This document shows positions 1 through 6,593 of a stretch of 25,418 nucleotides of DNA, one piece after another. The stretch's first letter is position 1; each line of letters begins with the position of its first letter. The DNA lies in the IMG/VR virus record IMGVR_UViG_3300042691_023541, positions 1-25,418 of that record; one strand, 5' to 3'. A program made the position numbers and the translations under genes. The notes beneath the pieces were generated by a model, which worked only from the letters and a program-made list of their open reading frames with translations, searched no databases and had not been told where the DNA came from. Source of the stretch: a virus.

Positions 1-24
1 GATTGATCAGGTGGAGGCCAGACT

Positions 25-1053
25 ATGAGCGATATGGAAGACGACATTAGGGCCGCAATGGCTGAGGTTAACGGCGTTGCGCCAGAACCGGCGCCCGTTG
101 AGGAAGTGGCTGCGCCGGAAGAGGTCATTAGCGAGGCAGAAACGCCCCATGATGACGGCGAAAAGGCAGCAGACGGGCGTGTAAGAGGCCCTGACGGCAA
201 GTTTATTGCCAAAGCACCCGAAATGGTGCAAGATACTCCCGACCAGCCCTCGGAGGCAGTCGCGGACCCTGCTGCAAAGCTCGCCATCCGCGCCCCGGCT
301 TCGTGGTCACCTGCGGCTAAGGCGACGTTCGATAAACTGCCACCGGAAGTGCAACAGGCTGTTGCAAAGCGGGAACAGGAGATCGATCACGGACTGCGGC
401 GCAAGTCTGAGGAAGTGAAGCGGTATGAACCGCTGGAACAAATCATTGCTCCCCGACGGGCTGTATGGGCCGCTCAGGGAATGGATGAGACTACGGCAAT
501 CAAGACGCTGCTTGCGGCTCAGGATTTGCTGGAGCGAGACCCTAAGCAGGGCCTTGAGTTCCTTGCCCGTTCGTACGGCGTGAACATTGCGAGTCTATCG
601 GCCCAGCCGCAGGGACAGCCATACCAGGCCCAGCCCGCGCGAGACAGCCACCCTGAGATTGCAGCCCTCAAGCAGCAACTCCAAGTCCTGCAAAGCCAAG
701 TCCAGACGGCGCAGACCGCGCCTATCGTCAGCCAAATCGACGCCTTCCAGAACGATCCGGCCAACCTGTATTTTGAGAACGTCCGCGATGATATGGCGGT
801 CCTCTTGCACAACGGGAAAGCAGCGGACCTTAAGGAAGCTTACGATATGGCTTGCTGGATGAGGCCGGATATTCGCCCGTTCCTGCAAACCGCGCAGGCA
901 CCGGCGGCTTCGATGCAGGACAAGGCAGCGCAAGCGCGACGGGCAGCAGTCAGTGTCACGGGATCGCCGGGTCAGACGGCCATCCGCAAATCAAATGGAT
1001 CAATCGAGGACGATATTCGAGCGGCTTTTGAGGAAGTCGCCGGTACGGCCTAG
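25..1053 (+). CDS. Capsid scaffolding protein (probable)
   Basis: 342 residues, directly upstream of the major capsid gene with a 10-nt gap, the usual place for a podovirus scaffold. It should direct procapsid assembly and leave or be degraded before packaging. The protein is acidic at the N-terminus (residues 1-50), Gln/Ala-rich, and largely helical, with a coiled-coil-like stretch around residues 208-232. A GPDGKF motif lies near residue 55. The peptide EDDIRAA followed by an (x)xEV tail occurs at both ends, at residues 5-14 and about 327-336. The start is supported by GGAGG about 8 nt before ATG 25. Family assignment rests on position and composition, not on a catalytic motif. Confidence 0.7.
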   Translation: MSDMEDDIRAAMAEVNGVAPEPAPVEEVAAPEEVISEAETPHDDGEKAADGRVRGPDGKFIAKAPEMVQDTPDQPSEAVADPAAKLAIRAPASWSPAAKATFDKLPPEVQQAVAKREQEIDHGLRRKSEEVKRYEPLEQIIAPRRAVWAAQGMDETTAIKTLLAAQDLLERDPKQGLEFLARSYGVNIASLSAQPQGQPYQAQPARDSHPEIAALKQQLQVLQSQVQTAQTAPIVSQIDAFQNDPANLYFENVRDDMAVLLHNGKAADLKEAYDMACWMRPDIRPFLQTAQAPAASMQDKAAQARRAAVSVTGSPGQTAIRKSNGSIEDDIRAAFEEVAGTA

Positions 1054-1063
1054 GAGAAGTTAA

Positions 1064-2035
1064 ATGACCTCCCCGAATGTTTCGGAAATCGCAACCACTA
1101 CCCTGCGTAACCGCACGGGCAAGCTGGCGGATAACGTCACGCAGAACAACGCGATTCTGTCGCGTATGAACCGTCGTGGCACCATCAAGCCGGTGTCCGG
1201 TGGTCGGACCATCCTGCAAGAACTCGAATACGCCGAGAACGTCACTTATCAGCGTTACTCCGGCTACGAAGTCCTGAACATCTCGCCTAGCGACGTGTTC
1301 ACTTCGGCTGAGTTCGACTGGAAGCAAATCGCCGTCAACGTGACCATGAGCGGTCTGGAGCAACTGCAAAACTCCGGCGTTGATGCCATTATCGACCTGC
1401 TGGCCTCGCGCATCAAAAACGCCGAGAAAACCATGCAGAACGGTGTGGCCGAAGACCTGTACTCAAACGGTACGGCGTCGGGTGGTAAGCAGATCGGTGG
1501 CCTTCAGCTTCTTGTGGCTGACGACCCGACCAGCGGCACCGTGGGCGGTATCAACCGTGGAACGTGGAATTTCTGGCGTAACCAGAAGTTCCAAGCGACC
1601 TCGGACGGTGGTTCGGCTGCTACGGCGGCGAACATCACCCGATACATGAACACCCTGTATCGCCAATGCTCGCGCGGTACGGACAAGCCTGACCTGATCC
1701 TGTGCGACGACAACTATTTCGGCCTGTACGAATCGTCGCTGCAAGACATTCAGCGCATCACGCAGCCGAATGAGGCTGACGCTGGTTTCGTGTCCCTGAA
1801 ATACAAGGGTACGGATGTTGTGTTTGACGGTGGTTACGGCGGGGCTTGCCCTGACAACCACATGTACTTCCTCAACACCGGCTACATCCACTGGCGTCCT
1901 CACAAAGACCGCAACATGGTCCCGCTTGAGGAAGTCCGGTCGATCAACCAGGATGCCATGGTCAAGCCTATCGTCTGGGCCGGTAACATGACGCTCTCCA
2001 ACGCCTTCCTTCAGGGCGTTTTGTTCCAGTCGTAA
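1064..2035 (+). CDS. Major capsid protein
   Basis: 323 residues; forms the icosahedral shell, presumably with an HK97-type fold. The sequence has the look of the podovirus capsid family: an N-terminal SEIATTTLRNRTGKLADNV stretch, a central helix near residues 104-130 (SGVDAIIDLLASRIKNAEKT), a Gly-rich loop (NGTASGGKQIGGLQ), and a C-terminal MVKPIVWAGNMTLSN segment. It follows the scaffold and has GGAGA just upstream of the ATG. Codon use is strongly biased to C-ending codons, as expected for a highly expressed structural gene. No signal peptide or membrane segment. High confidence in role, moderate in exact family. Confidence 0.85.
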   Translation: MTSPNVSEIATTTLRNRTGKLADNVTQNNAILSRMNRRGTIKPVSGGRTILQELEYAENVTYQRYSGYEVLNISPSDVFTSAEFDWKQIAVNVTMSGLEQLQNSGVDAIIDLLASRIKNAEKTMQNGVAEDLYSNGTASGGKQIGGLQLLVADDPTSGTVGGINRGTWNFWRNQKFQATSDGGSAATAANITRYMNTLYRQCSRGTDKPDLILCDDNYFGLYESSLQDIQRITQPNEADAGFVSLKYKGTDVVFDGGYGGACPDNHMYFLNTGYIHWRPHKDRNMVPLEEVRSINQDAMVKPIVWAGNMTLSNAFLQGVLFQS

Positions 2036-2059
2036 TCTCTCTCGAAAGGAGAACACATC

Positions 2060-2347
2060 ATGGCATCGTCTGCCGCTACGGTCTTTTCGACCACTCCGAC
2101 TGTCGGGATTGATCTGGACGACAAGTCCTCGGCCCCGGCCTTCGCGCTTAACACGCGCATCAACGCCAACGACGGTCGCTCGCATCTGTATGTGCGGGCG
2201 TCGGAGGCTCTTTCCTCGACCCAGACCATCCTGATCGGCACCAACGGCTCTGCGTCGTCGGACGCCGGTTCGGCTGGCTGGACGGTGAATACGACGGGTG
2301 GCGTTGCCACTGGCCAATACTTCTGGGCCAAGCGCACCGCTCTCTAG
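2060..2347 (+). CDS. Small capsid-associated (decoration-like) protein
   Basis: 95 residues, Ser/Thr/Ala/Gly-rich, predicted mainly beta, no cysteine, no membrane segment. AAAGGAG lies 8 nt before ATG 2060. It sits 24 nt after the capsid gene and just before a terminator, so it belongs to the capsid transcript. A head-decoration or head-fibre protein is the likeliest role by position. I recognise no domain; it could also be a minor head protein of another type. Confidence 0.6.
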   Translation: MASSAATVFSTTPTVGIDLDDKSSAPAFALNTRINANDGRSHLYVRASEALSSTQTILIGTNGSASSDAGSAGWTVNTTGGVATGQYFWAKRTAL

Positions 2348-2360
2348 TTCTTGCGCCTGC

Positions 2361-2382
2361 CCTAGCCTCCACTGGGGTTAGG
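2361..2382 (+). other. Hairpin upstream of terminator
   Basis: CCTAGCC (2361-2367) can pair with GGTTAGG (2376-2382) with one G-T wobble, giving a 7-bp stem and an 8-nt loop. It has no U-run, so it is not a terminator alone. It lies 9 nt before the terminator hairpin and could protect the 3' end of the capsid mRNA or serve as an antitermination or processing element. Confidence 0.4.
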
Positions 2383-2391
2383 TGTTAGCTT

Positions 2392-2423
2392 AACGGCCTC
2401 CGGTTCCGACTGGGGGCCGTTTT
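2392..2423 (+). terminator. Intrinsic terminator after the capsid genes
   Basis: AACGGCCTCC (2392-2401) pairs with GGGGGCCGTT (2412-2421) through ten pairs including one T-G wobble, with a 10-nt loop, followed directly by TTTG. It separates the highly expressed scaffold/capsid genes from the accessory island. The short U-tract (four T in total) suggests partial read-through, a way to lower expression of downstream genes. Confidence 0.75.
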
Positions 2424-2438
2424 GCTATGGAGGTAGCT

Positions 2439-2633
2439 ATGAGAGTTGCGAGCCAAGCAGGCCGCTGGCATGGGTCTTGCTACACTGACGGGTTTCCGCT
2501 TGCCATCGTCATTGCGGACAATGAGCGGCCAGATTTACCAATGCAGGACAAGCGTATGTCGTTAGAGGATATGCGCGACCTTCGATATGTGCTGGACCGA
2601 ATGATTGCCCGGTTGGAGCCGCTGGACCGATGA
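2439..2633 (+). CDS. Hypothetical 64-residue protein
   Basis: Starts at ATG 2439 rather than 2427 because GGAGG at 2429-2433 gives a 5-nt spacer to 2439. Its stop overlaps the next start as ATGA at 2630-2633, indicating translational coupling to the glycosyltransferase. The N-terminal half is beta-like and the C-terminal half (MSLEDMRDLRYVLDRMIARL) is an amphipathic helix. No family recognised. It is the first gene after the capsid terminator. Confidence 0.6.
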   Translation: MRVASQAGRWHGSCYTDGFPLAIVIADNERPDLPMQDKRMSLEDMRDLRYVLDRMIARLEPLDR

Positions 2634-4063
2634 TTAACGTTGTCAGCGTCCGCGTCGGGGACAAGTACGGGATTGAGTACGTCACCCGCCTTCACGACGG
2701 CATTGCCCGGCATCTGGACGAAGAACAGCGCCATTGGTGCCTGACGGACAAGCCGGATGAACTGCCGGAAGGCATCACGGCCATTCCGCACAATCCAGAA
2801 TGGCCGGGGTGGTGGCAAAAGATTGAAATGTTTGCTCCGTATATGCCGTGGGAACGGAGAAGCGAAATCCTTTACATGGATTTGGATGTGTGCGTGACCG
2901 GCAGACTTGAGGGTTTGCCGCACGGCATCATTCAGGACTGGCATTGGCCGACTTACAACAGCAGCGTCATGCGCTGGCGTCACGGTGACCACGCGGCGAT
3001 TTGGGATCGTTTTTCAAACAGAAAAATGACCCGTCGCACAAGGCGGCTTAAAGGCCTTCTCCCTGCCGGTCAGGTCAACGGCGGCGACCAAGAGTGGATT
3101 ACGGAGGTCAGCAAGTGGGACACGTTCCCCGTTGGTATGTTCGTGTCCTATCGGGATGCGGTCGCATGGCCCCCGGAAGGCTGCAAGGCGGTCATTTTCC
3201 ACGGCTCGCCTAAGCCGGATGAGGTGACGCAGGGGTGGGTTCCTGGTGTGTGGAAAGTCGGAGGCTATACCGCGTTTCCAGAACTGAAAGGCATGAACGT
3301 CTCTCACGAGTTTGCCTATGGAAACGTCAAGGCCAACGTGCTGCGTGACTTGCCGTGGTTCTCCGGTTTTGGAGAGCAGGACAAGGGCTGCGTCATCGTC
3401 GGCGGCGGTCCCTCAATGCGGGACAGTCTGAGAGCGATTAAGGACCACCGCAAGCGCGGGCTTAAGGTCATCACGGTGAACAACGCGCTGTCGTATCTGC
3501 ATGATCGAGGCATCACGCCAGACGCTCATGTAATGCTGGACGCGCGGGAAGAAAATCTGTCGATGGTGGAGAATGCGCCTAAGTCCGTGCGCTATTTCCT
3601 AGCCTCGCAGGTTCATCCGTGCGTGTTTGATGCACTTTCGGGGCATGATGTTGTGCTGTGGCATAACGGCATGGGTTCGGGTGACGAACTGCTGGAAATC
3701 ATCAAGCCGTGGTTTGACGAAGGGCCGAATCAGAAGCCGTGCGTTCTTGTTCCCGGTGGCGGCACGGTTGGCCTTCGCGCAATCAATCTGGCGTGGCTGT
3801 CTGGGTATAAGAAGGTGCATCTGTATGGTTTCGACAGTTGCTATCAGGACGGGGCGCATCATGCGTATGGTCAGAGCCTGAATGACGGCGAGCCGACGCA
3901 GGAGGTGGTCATGGCCGATAAGACGTATATTTGCGCTCGCTGGATGATCCGGCAGGCTGCGGAGTTTCAGCAGCAGTATCAGTATTTGCGGGATCGGGGC
4001 GTTAAGGTGATTGCTCACGGTAAAGGGCTGATCCCTGATATGGGAAGGTTGCTGTCAAAATGA
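2630..4063 (+). CDS. Glycosyltransferase fused to DUF115/MptE-like domain
   Basis: 477 residues in two parts. The N-terminal part (about 1-215) looks like a nucleotide-sugar glycosyltransferase: LYMDLDVCVTG at 81-91 carries a DxD-type DLD at 84-86, the metal/UDP-sugar site of GT-A enzymes. The C-terminal part (about 250-475) resembles the DUF115/6-hydroxymethylpterin diphosphokinase-like family, with GCVIVGGGPS (253-262), a LDAREENL segment (303-310) and GGGTVGLRAINLAWLSGYKK (376-395) followed by LYGFD. DUF115 relatives include the Maf flagellin-glycosylation factors. It is ATGA-coupled to both neighbours. A phage role in glycosylating virion proteins, host surface sugars or DNA bases is inference. 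Confidence 0.75.
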   Translation: MINVVSVRVGDKYGIEYVTRLHDGIARHLDEEQRHWCLTDKPDELPEGITAIPHNPEWPGWWQKIEMFAPYMPWERRSEILYMDLDVCVTGRLEGLPHGIIQDWHWPTYNSSVMRWRHGDHAAIWDRFSNRKMTRRTRRLKGLLPAGQVNGGDQEWITEVSKWDTFPVGMFVSYRDAVAWPPEGCKAVIFHGSPKPDEVTQGWVPGVWKVGGYTAFPELKGMNVSHEFAYGNVKANVLRDLPWFSGFGEQDKGCVIVGGGPSMRDSLRAIKDHRKRGLKVITVNNALSYLHDRGITPDAHVMLDAREENLSMVENAPKSVRYFLASQVHPCVFDALSGHDVVLWHNGMGSGDELLEIIKPWFDEGPNQKPCVLVPGGGTVGLRAINLAWLSGYKKVHLYGFDSCYQDGAHHAYGQSLNDGEPTQEVVMADKTYICARWMIRQAAEFQQQYQYLRDRGVKVIAHGKGLIPDMGRLLSK

Positions 4064-4137
4064 TGTGGGTTTTAGGGTTTCTGGCTATCTGGATTTGCTG
4101 GATTGCCGTTGTGGCGATTGTGATGGACCGCCGATGA
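4060..4137 (+). CDS. 25-residue single-pass membrane micropeptide
   Basis: Reading from ATG 4060, the frame gives MMWVLGFLAIWICWIAVVAI, then VMDRR and a stop. It is almost entirely one hydrophobic helix with a C-terminal basic tail, suggesting an N-out/C-in or reversed membrane anchor. Its start overlaps the glycosyltransferase stop as ATGA (4060-4063) and its stop overlaps the next start as ATGA (4134-4137), the same coupling used through the cluster. This makes it more than a chance frame. A GGGAAGG stretch lies 11 nt upstream. Function unknown; it could anchor or regulate the sugar-modifying enzymes, or act as a small toxin or inhibitor. Confidence 0.6.
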   Translation: MMWVLGFLAIWICWIAVVAIVMDRR

Positions 4138-4316
4138 GCAGCCAATACCATGAGCGCAACGATAACGACCGGCGCAAGGCATGGGCAACGCTCAAATGGT
4201 TTCCTGAGCGGCTGACGGACGCTGACCGGGCGCTTTTGCTGTTAGATGAACCGGATTTCTGTCATCCAGTCGATGCTCAACGGCACATGTATGATGAGCG
4301 GGGATTTGCCAAATGA
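4134..4316 (+). CDS. Hypothetical 60-residue protein
   Basis: Start set at ATG 4134 (MSSQYHERNDNDRR...) since it overlaps the micropeptide stop as ATGA; a longer reading from GTG 4065 would run through the micropeptide in another frame. The protein is charged and soluble, with a LTDADRALLLLDEPDF segment and two histidines near the end. Its stop overlaps the FkbM start as ATGA (4313-4316). No domain recognised. Confidence 0.6.
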   Translation: MSSQYHERNDNDRRKAWATLKWFPERLTDADRALLLLDEPDFCHPVDAQRHMYDERGFAK

Positions 4317-4891
4317 AGCTAATCGACGGCCTTTGGTGGCCTGATTTTGACGTTCGATGCCGTGCCGTAGTGATGGACGAATGTGCCGCCGCCATGCCTC
4401 TCGTTCTGCCGTTGGTGACGGAAAAGCGGGTTTGTGTTCAAGCTGGTGGCAATGTCGGGGTGTATCCGCTGGCGCTGTCAAAGGTGTTTGGTGAAATCAT
4501 TACGTTTGAGCCGGACGAAGACAATTTTGAATGCCTGCACAAGAACGTCGCTCATGACCAAGCCCGTGTGTATTTTGGGGCGCTAGGGTCGGAGCCTGGT
4601 TGGTGCGGTGTGCATCGGATCGACACGGACAACTGTGGTTCACACAAGACGCTGCCGGGAACGGTTGTTCCCGTGCAAACCATAGACAGTCTAAACCTCG
4701 ACCAGTGCGATTTAATCTGGCTGGACATTGAAGGGGCCGAGGCTGACGCCATTATGGGCGCACTAGCGACAATCGAGAAGTTTTCGCCTATCATAGTCCT
4801 TGAAGAAAAGGGACTTGGCCCAAAAGCCGCTCTGCCCGGTTATTGTCGCGTGATGCGGATTGGAAATGACACTGTGTATCGGAGGACATAG
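4313..4891 (+). CDS. FkbM-family SAM-dependent methyltransferase
   Basis: 192 residues; members transfer a methyl group from S-adenosylmethionine, usually to sugar hydroxyls. The class I methyltransferase core is visible: motif I near 43-55 (QAGGNVGVYPLAL), the acidic ribose-binding end of beta-2 in TFEPDEDNF (64-72), and the FkbM signature LDIEGAE (137-143). The expected helix and strand follow (FSPIIVLEEKG). It is translationally coupled to the small gene before it and lies two genes downstream of the glycosyltransferase. The likely job is O-methylation of a sugar added by that enzyme; the acceptor is unknown. Confidence 0.85.
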   Translation: MKLIDGLWWPDFDVRCRAVVMDECAAAMPLVLPLVTEKRVCVQAGGNVGVYPLALSKVFGEIITFEPDEDNFECLHKNVAHDQARVYFGALGSEPGWCGVHRIDTDNCGSHKTLPGTVVPVQTIDSLNLDQCDLIWLDIEGAEADAIMGALATIEKFSPIIVLEEKGLGPKAALPGYCRVMRIGNDTVYRRT

Positions 4892-5413
4892 ATGGATTAT
4901 GTAGCGCCAGACGGACGGGACCGGATTATCCCGCGTTTCCATATCAAGCCGGTTCGGAACAACTTTCTGTCCGAAAAAGAAGGCCGCGAGGTCTGGGCTG
5001 ACGTTGAGTATGTGGAACTGATCGTGCCGGGCGATAACAAGAACATCGTTGACGTGGCCGTGAAGGACGAACACCGCGACCGCTGGCCCATTAAATACGC
5101 TGCGTTTAAGGCCAACATGGAAGCCCCAGAAAGCGGAACACCGCTAGAGGAATGGGCAGGCGTGGGCCGCAGTCAGGTCATTGAGCTTAACAGCGTCCAT
5201 ATCCGCACCGTAGAGGCTCTGGCGGGCCTGTCTGATGCCCAGCTTGCCAAGTGTGTCCCGATGGGTGGTCAAGCCCTTCGCGCTAAGGCGCAGCGGTTTA
5301 TTGAGCAGACCGAGGCTGAGAAGCCGCTTGCGGAACTGACCCAGCGCATCCGTGAGCTTGAGGAAAAACTGGCCCTCGCACTTGAGGCCAAAACAGAGAA
5401 GGAACCAGCATGA
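4892..5413 (+). CDS. Hypothetical virion-region protein with helix-hairpin-helix-like segment
   Basis: 173 residues, start immediately after the FkbM stop. The N-terminal 75 residues are beta-rich (RIIPRFHIKPVRNNF, DVEYVELIVPGD). Residues 98-135 resemble a helix-hairpin-helix or SAP-like unit (VEALAGLSDAQLAKCVPMGG), and residues 145-168 form a probable coiled coil (ELTQRIRELEEKLALALEAK). Position among head genes suggests a minor head or head-completion protein. No named family. Its stop overlaps the next start as ATGA (5410-5413). Confidence 0.65.
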   Translation: MDYVAPDGRDRIIPRFHIKPVRNNFLSEKEGREVWADVEYVELIVPGDNKNIVDVAVKDEHRDRWPIKYAAFKANMEAPESGTPLEEWAGVGRSQVIELNSVHIRTVEALAGLSDAQLAKCVPMGGQALRAKAQRFIEQTEAEKPLAELTQRIRELEEKLALALEAKTEKEPA

Positions 5414-5697
5414 GCGGTCTGGAAAGAGACGTGATGTATAAGCCCGGCGCGACGTTCTTTAAGGACGGCAAGTTCCTCATGTTCCGTTTTCAGGCGGATT
5501 CATCGTCGGTTATTGGCCCCCGTGTTGCGACCGAAGCGGACAAGAGGGCGCACGGCGCGGAATATGATATGTACCTGAAAGAAGCCTTCAACTATGCGCC
5601 GGTTGAGGCTTTCGATCACGACGGGGTGGATGGTCCCGGCGGTTCTGTTACCGAAACCCCTCCGCTCGCAAAGCGCGGACGCCCCAAAAAGGTCTAA
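5410..5697 (+). CDS. Hypothetical protein with C-terminal AT-hook-like tail
   Basis: 95 residues, start at ATG 5410 fixed by the ATGA overlap with the gene before. The body (residues 12-60) is mixed alpha/beta with no recognised domain. The tail KRGRPKKV at the very C-terminus has the RGRP core of an AT-hook, a minor-groove DNA-binding motif, which would suit a packaged or DNA-contacting head protein. DNA binding is inference from this short motif only. Confidence 0.6.
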   Translation: MSGLERDVMYKPGATFFKDGKFLMFRFQADSSSVIGPRVATEADKRAHGAEYDMYLKEAFNYAPVEAFDHDGVDGPGGSVTETPPLAKRGRPKKV

Positions 5698-5700
5698 GCC

Positions 5701-6402
5701 GTGGCCAATCTGCTTTCCATCGTCCAGCGGGCCTGCCGTCTGCTTTCGATCCCCGTTCCTACGGAAGTCGTCAACTCGACTGACACTCAGGTCCAGCAAT
5801 TATACGCGCTGGCCAATGAGGAAGGCGACGAACTAGCCGGGACGTACGATTGGCAGGTTATGCGTAAGCAGCACCTGTTCGACACGGTGGCAAGCGCAGT
5901 CCAGTCTAGCGCCGTCCCGTCTGACTTTGACCATTTCATTGCGAACTCGTTCTTCAACCGCACGACCATGCGGATGATTTACGGGCCTATCACTCCGCAA
6001 GAGTGGCAGGCCATTCAGGCGCAGCCCCAACTCAACCGCGTGTTTCTGGCGTTTGTGGAGCGTGACGGGCAGTTCCTTGTGACCCCGACGCCTCCGGCTG
6101 GTCAGGAAATCGCATACGAATACATCACGAAGTATTGGGCAAAGTCAGACGCTGGCGTTCCGCAGGCGGAGTTTCTGGCCGATACGGATGAAACCTATCT
6201 TGACGACAAATTGTTTCCGCTTGGCCTCCGCTGGCGCTTTCTCAAGTCCAAGGGTCTGGATTATGCGGAGGACTTCCGCACCTATCAGGGCGAGCGCAAT
6301 CAACGCATGGCCCGTGACGGTGGGAACGGCGTAATCGACACGGCGGGTGGCGCTTATTACGGCTGGGCCACGAACATTCAGGAAGGCTCTTGGCCCTCAT
6401 GA
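5701..6402 (+). CDS. Head-tail adaptor protein
   Basis: 233 residues, starting at GTG 5701 with AAAAAGG about 8 nt upstream. The N-terminus (NLLSIVQRACRLLSIPVPTE) and the DWQVMRKQ segment near residue 50 match what is known of podovirus adaptor/tail-tubular proteins that dock under the portal (SU10- or P22 gp4-like). The C-terminal region carries long helices (DKLFPLGLRWRFLKSKGLDY). It should bridge portal and nozzle. Its stop overlaps the next start as ATGA. Called by sequence style and position. Confidence 0.7.
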   Translation: MANLLSIVQRACRLLSIPVPTEVVNSTDTQVQQLYALANEEGDELAGTYDWQVMRKQHLFDTVASAVQSSAVPSDFDHFIANSFFNRTTMRMIYGPITPQEWQAIQAQPQLNRVFLAFVERDGQFLVTPTPPAGQEIAYEYITKYWAKSDAGVPQAEFLADTDETYLDDKLFPLGLRWRFLKSKGLDYAEDFRTYQGERNQRMARDGGNGVIDTAGGAYYGWATNIQEGSWPS

Positions 6403-6593
6403 TCCTGTTCCTGTCCATCGCTGACACCAAAAACCAAGAGACGCAGCGTAAGAAAATTAACGCGCTGCTTTCGGTGTATGGGCCGGGCTATGGCTCCACC
6501 TTGCCGGATGTTGCGGACAGCCCCGATGGTCGGTTGTTTTATATTGGCTCGCAGGGCTATCAGAACCGTTCAGGAGCATGGGTCGCGCTATGA
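6399..6593 (+). CDS. Hypothetical 64-residue virion-region protein
   Basis: ATG 6399 overlaps the adaptor stop as ATGA, so it is preferred over TTG 6390. The protein (MILFLSIADTKNQ... ending GAWVAL) has a helical middle (ETQRKKINALLSVYG) and a Gly-rich tail. Its stop overlaps the nozzle start as ATGA (6590-6593). No family recognised; a small head-tail completion factor is likely from position. Confidence 0.55.
   Translation: MILFLSIADTKNQETQRKKINALLSVYGPGYGSTLPDVADSPDGRLFYIGSQGYQNRSGAWVAL

Noticed and set aside
1463-2317. Minus-strand 284-codon frame opposite the capsid gene
   Set aside because: Arg/Val-rich shadow of a highly biased coding strand with no protein-like features.
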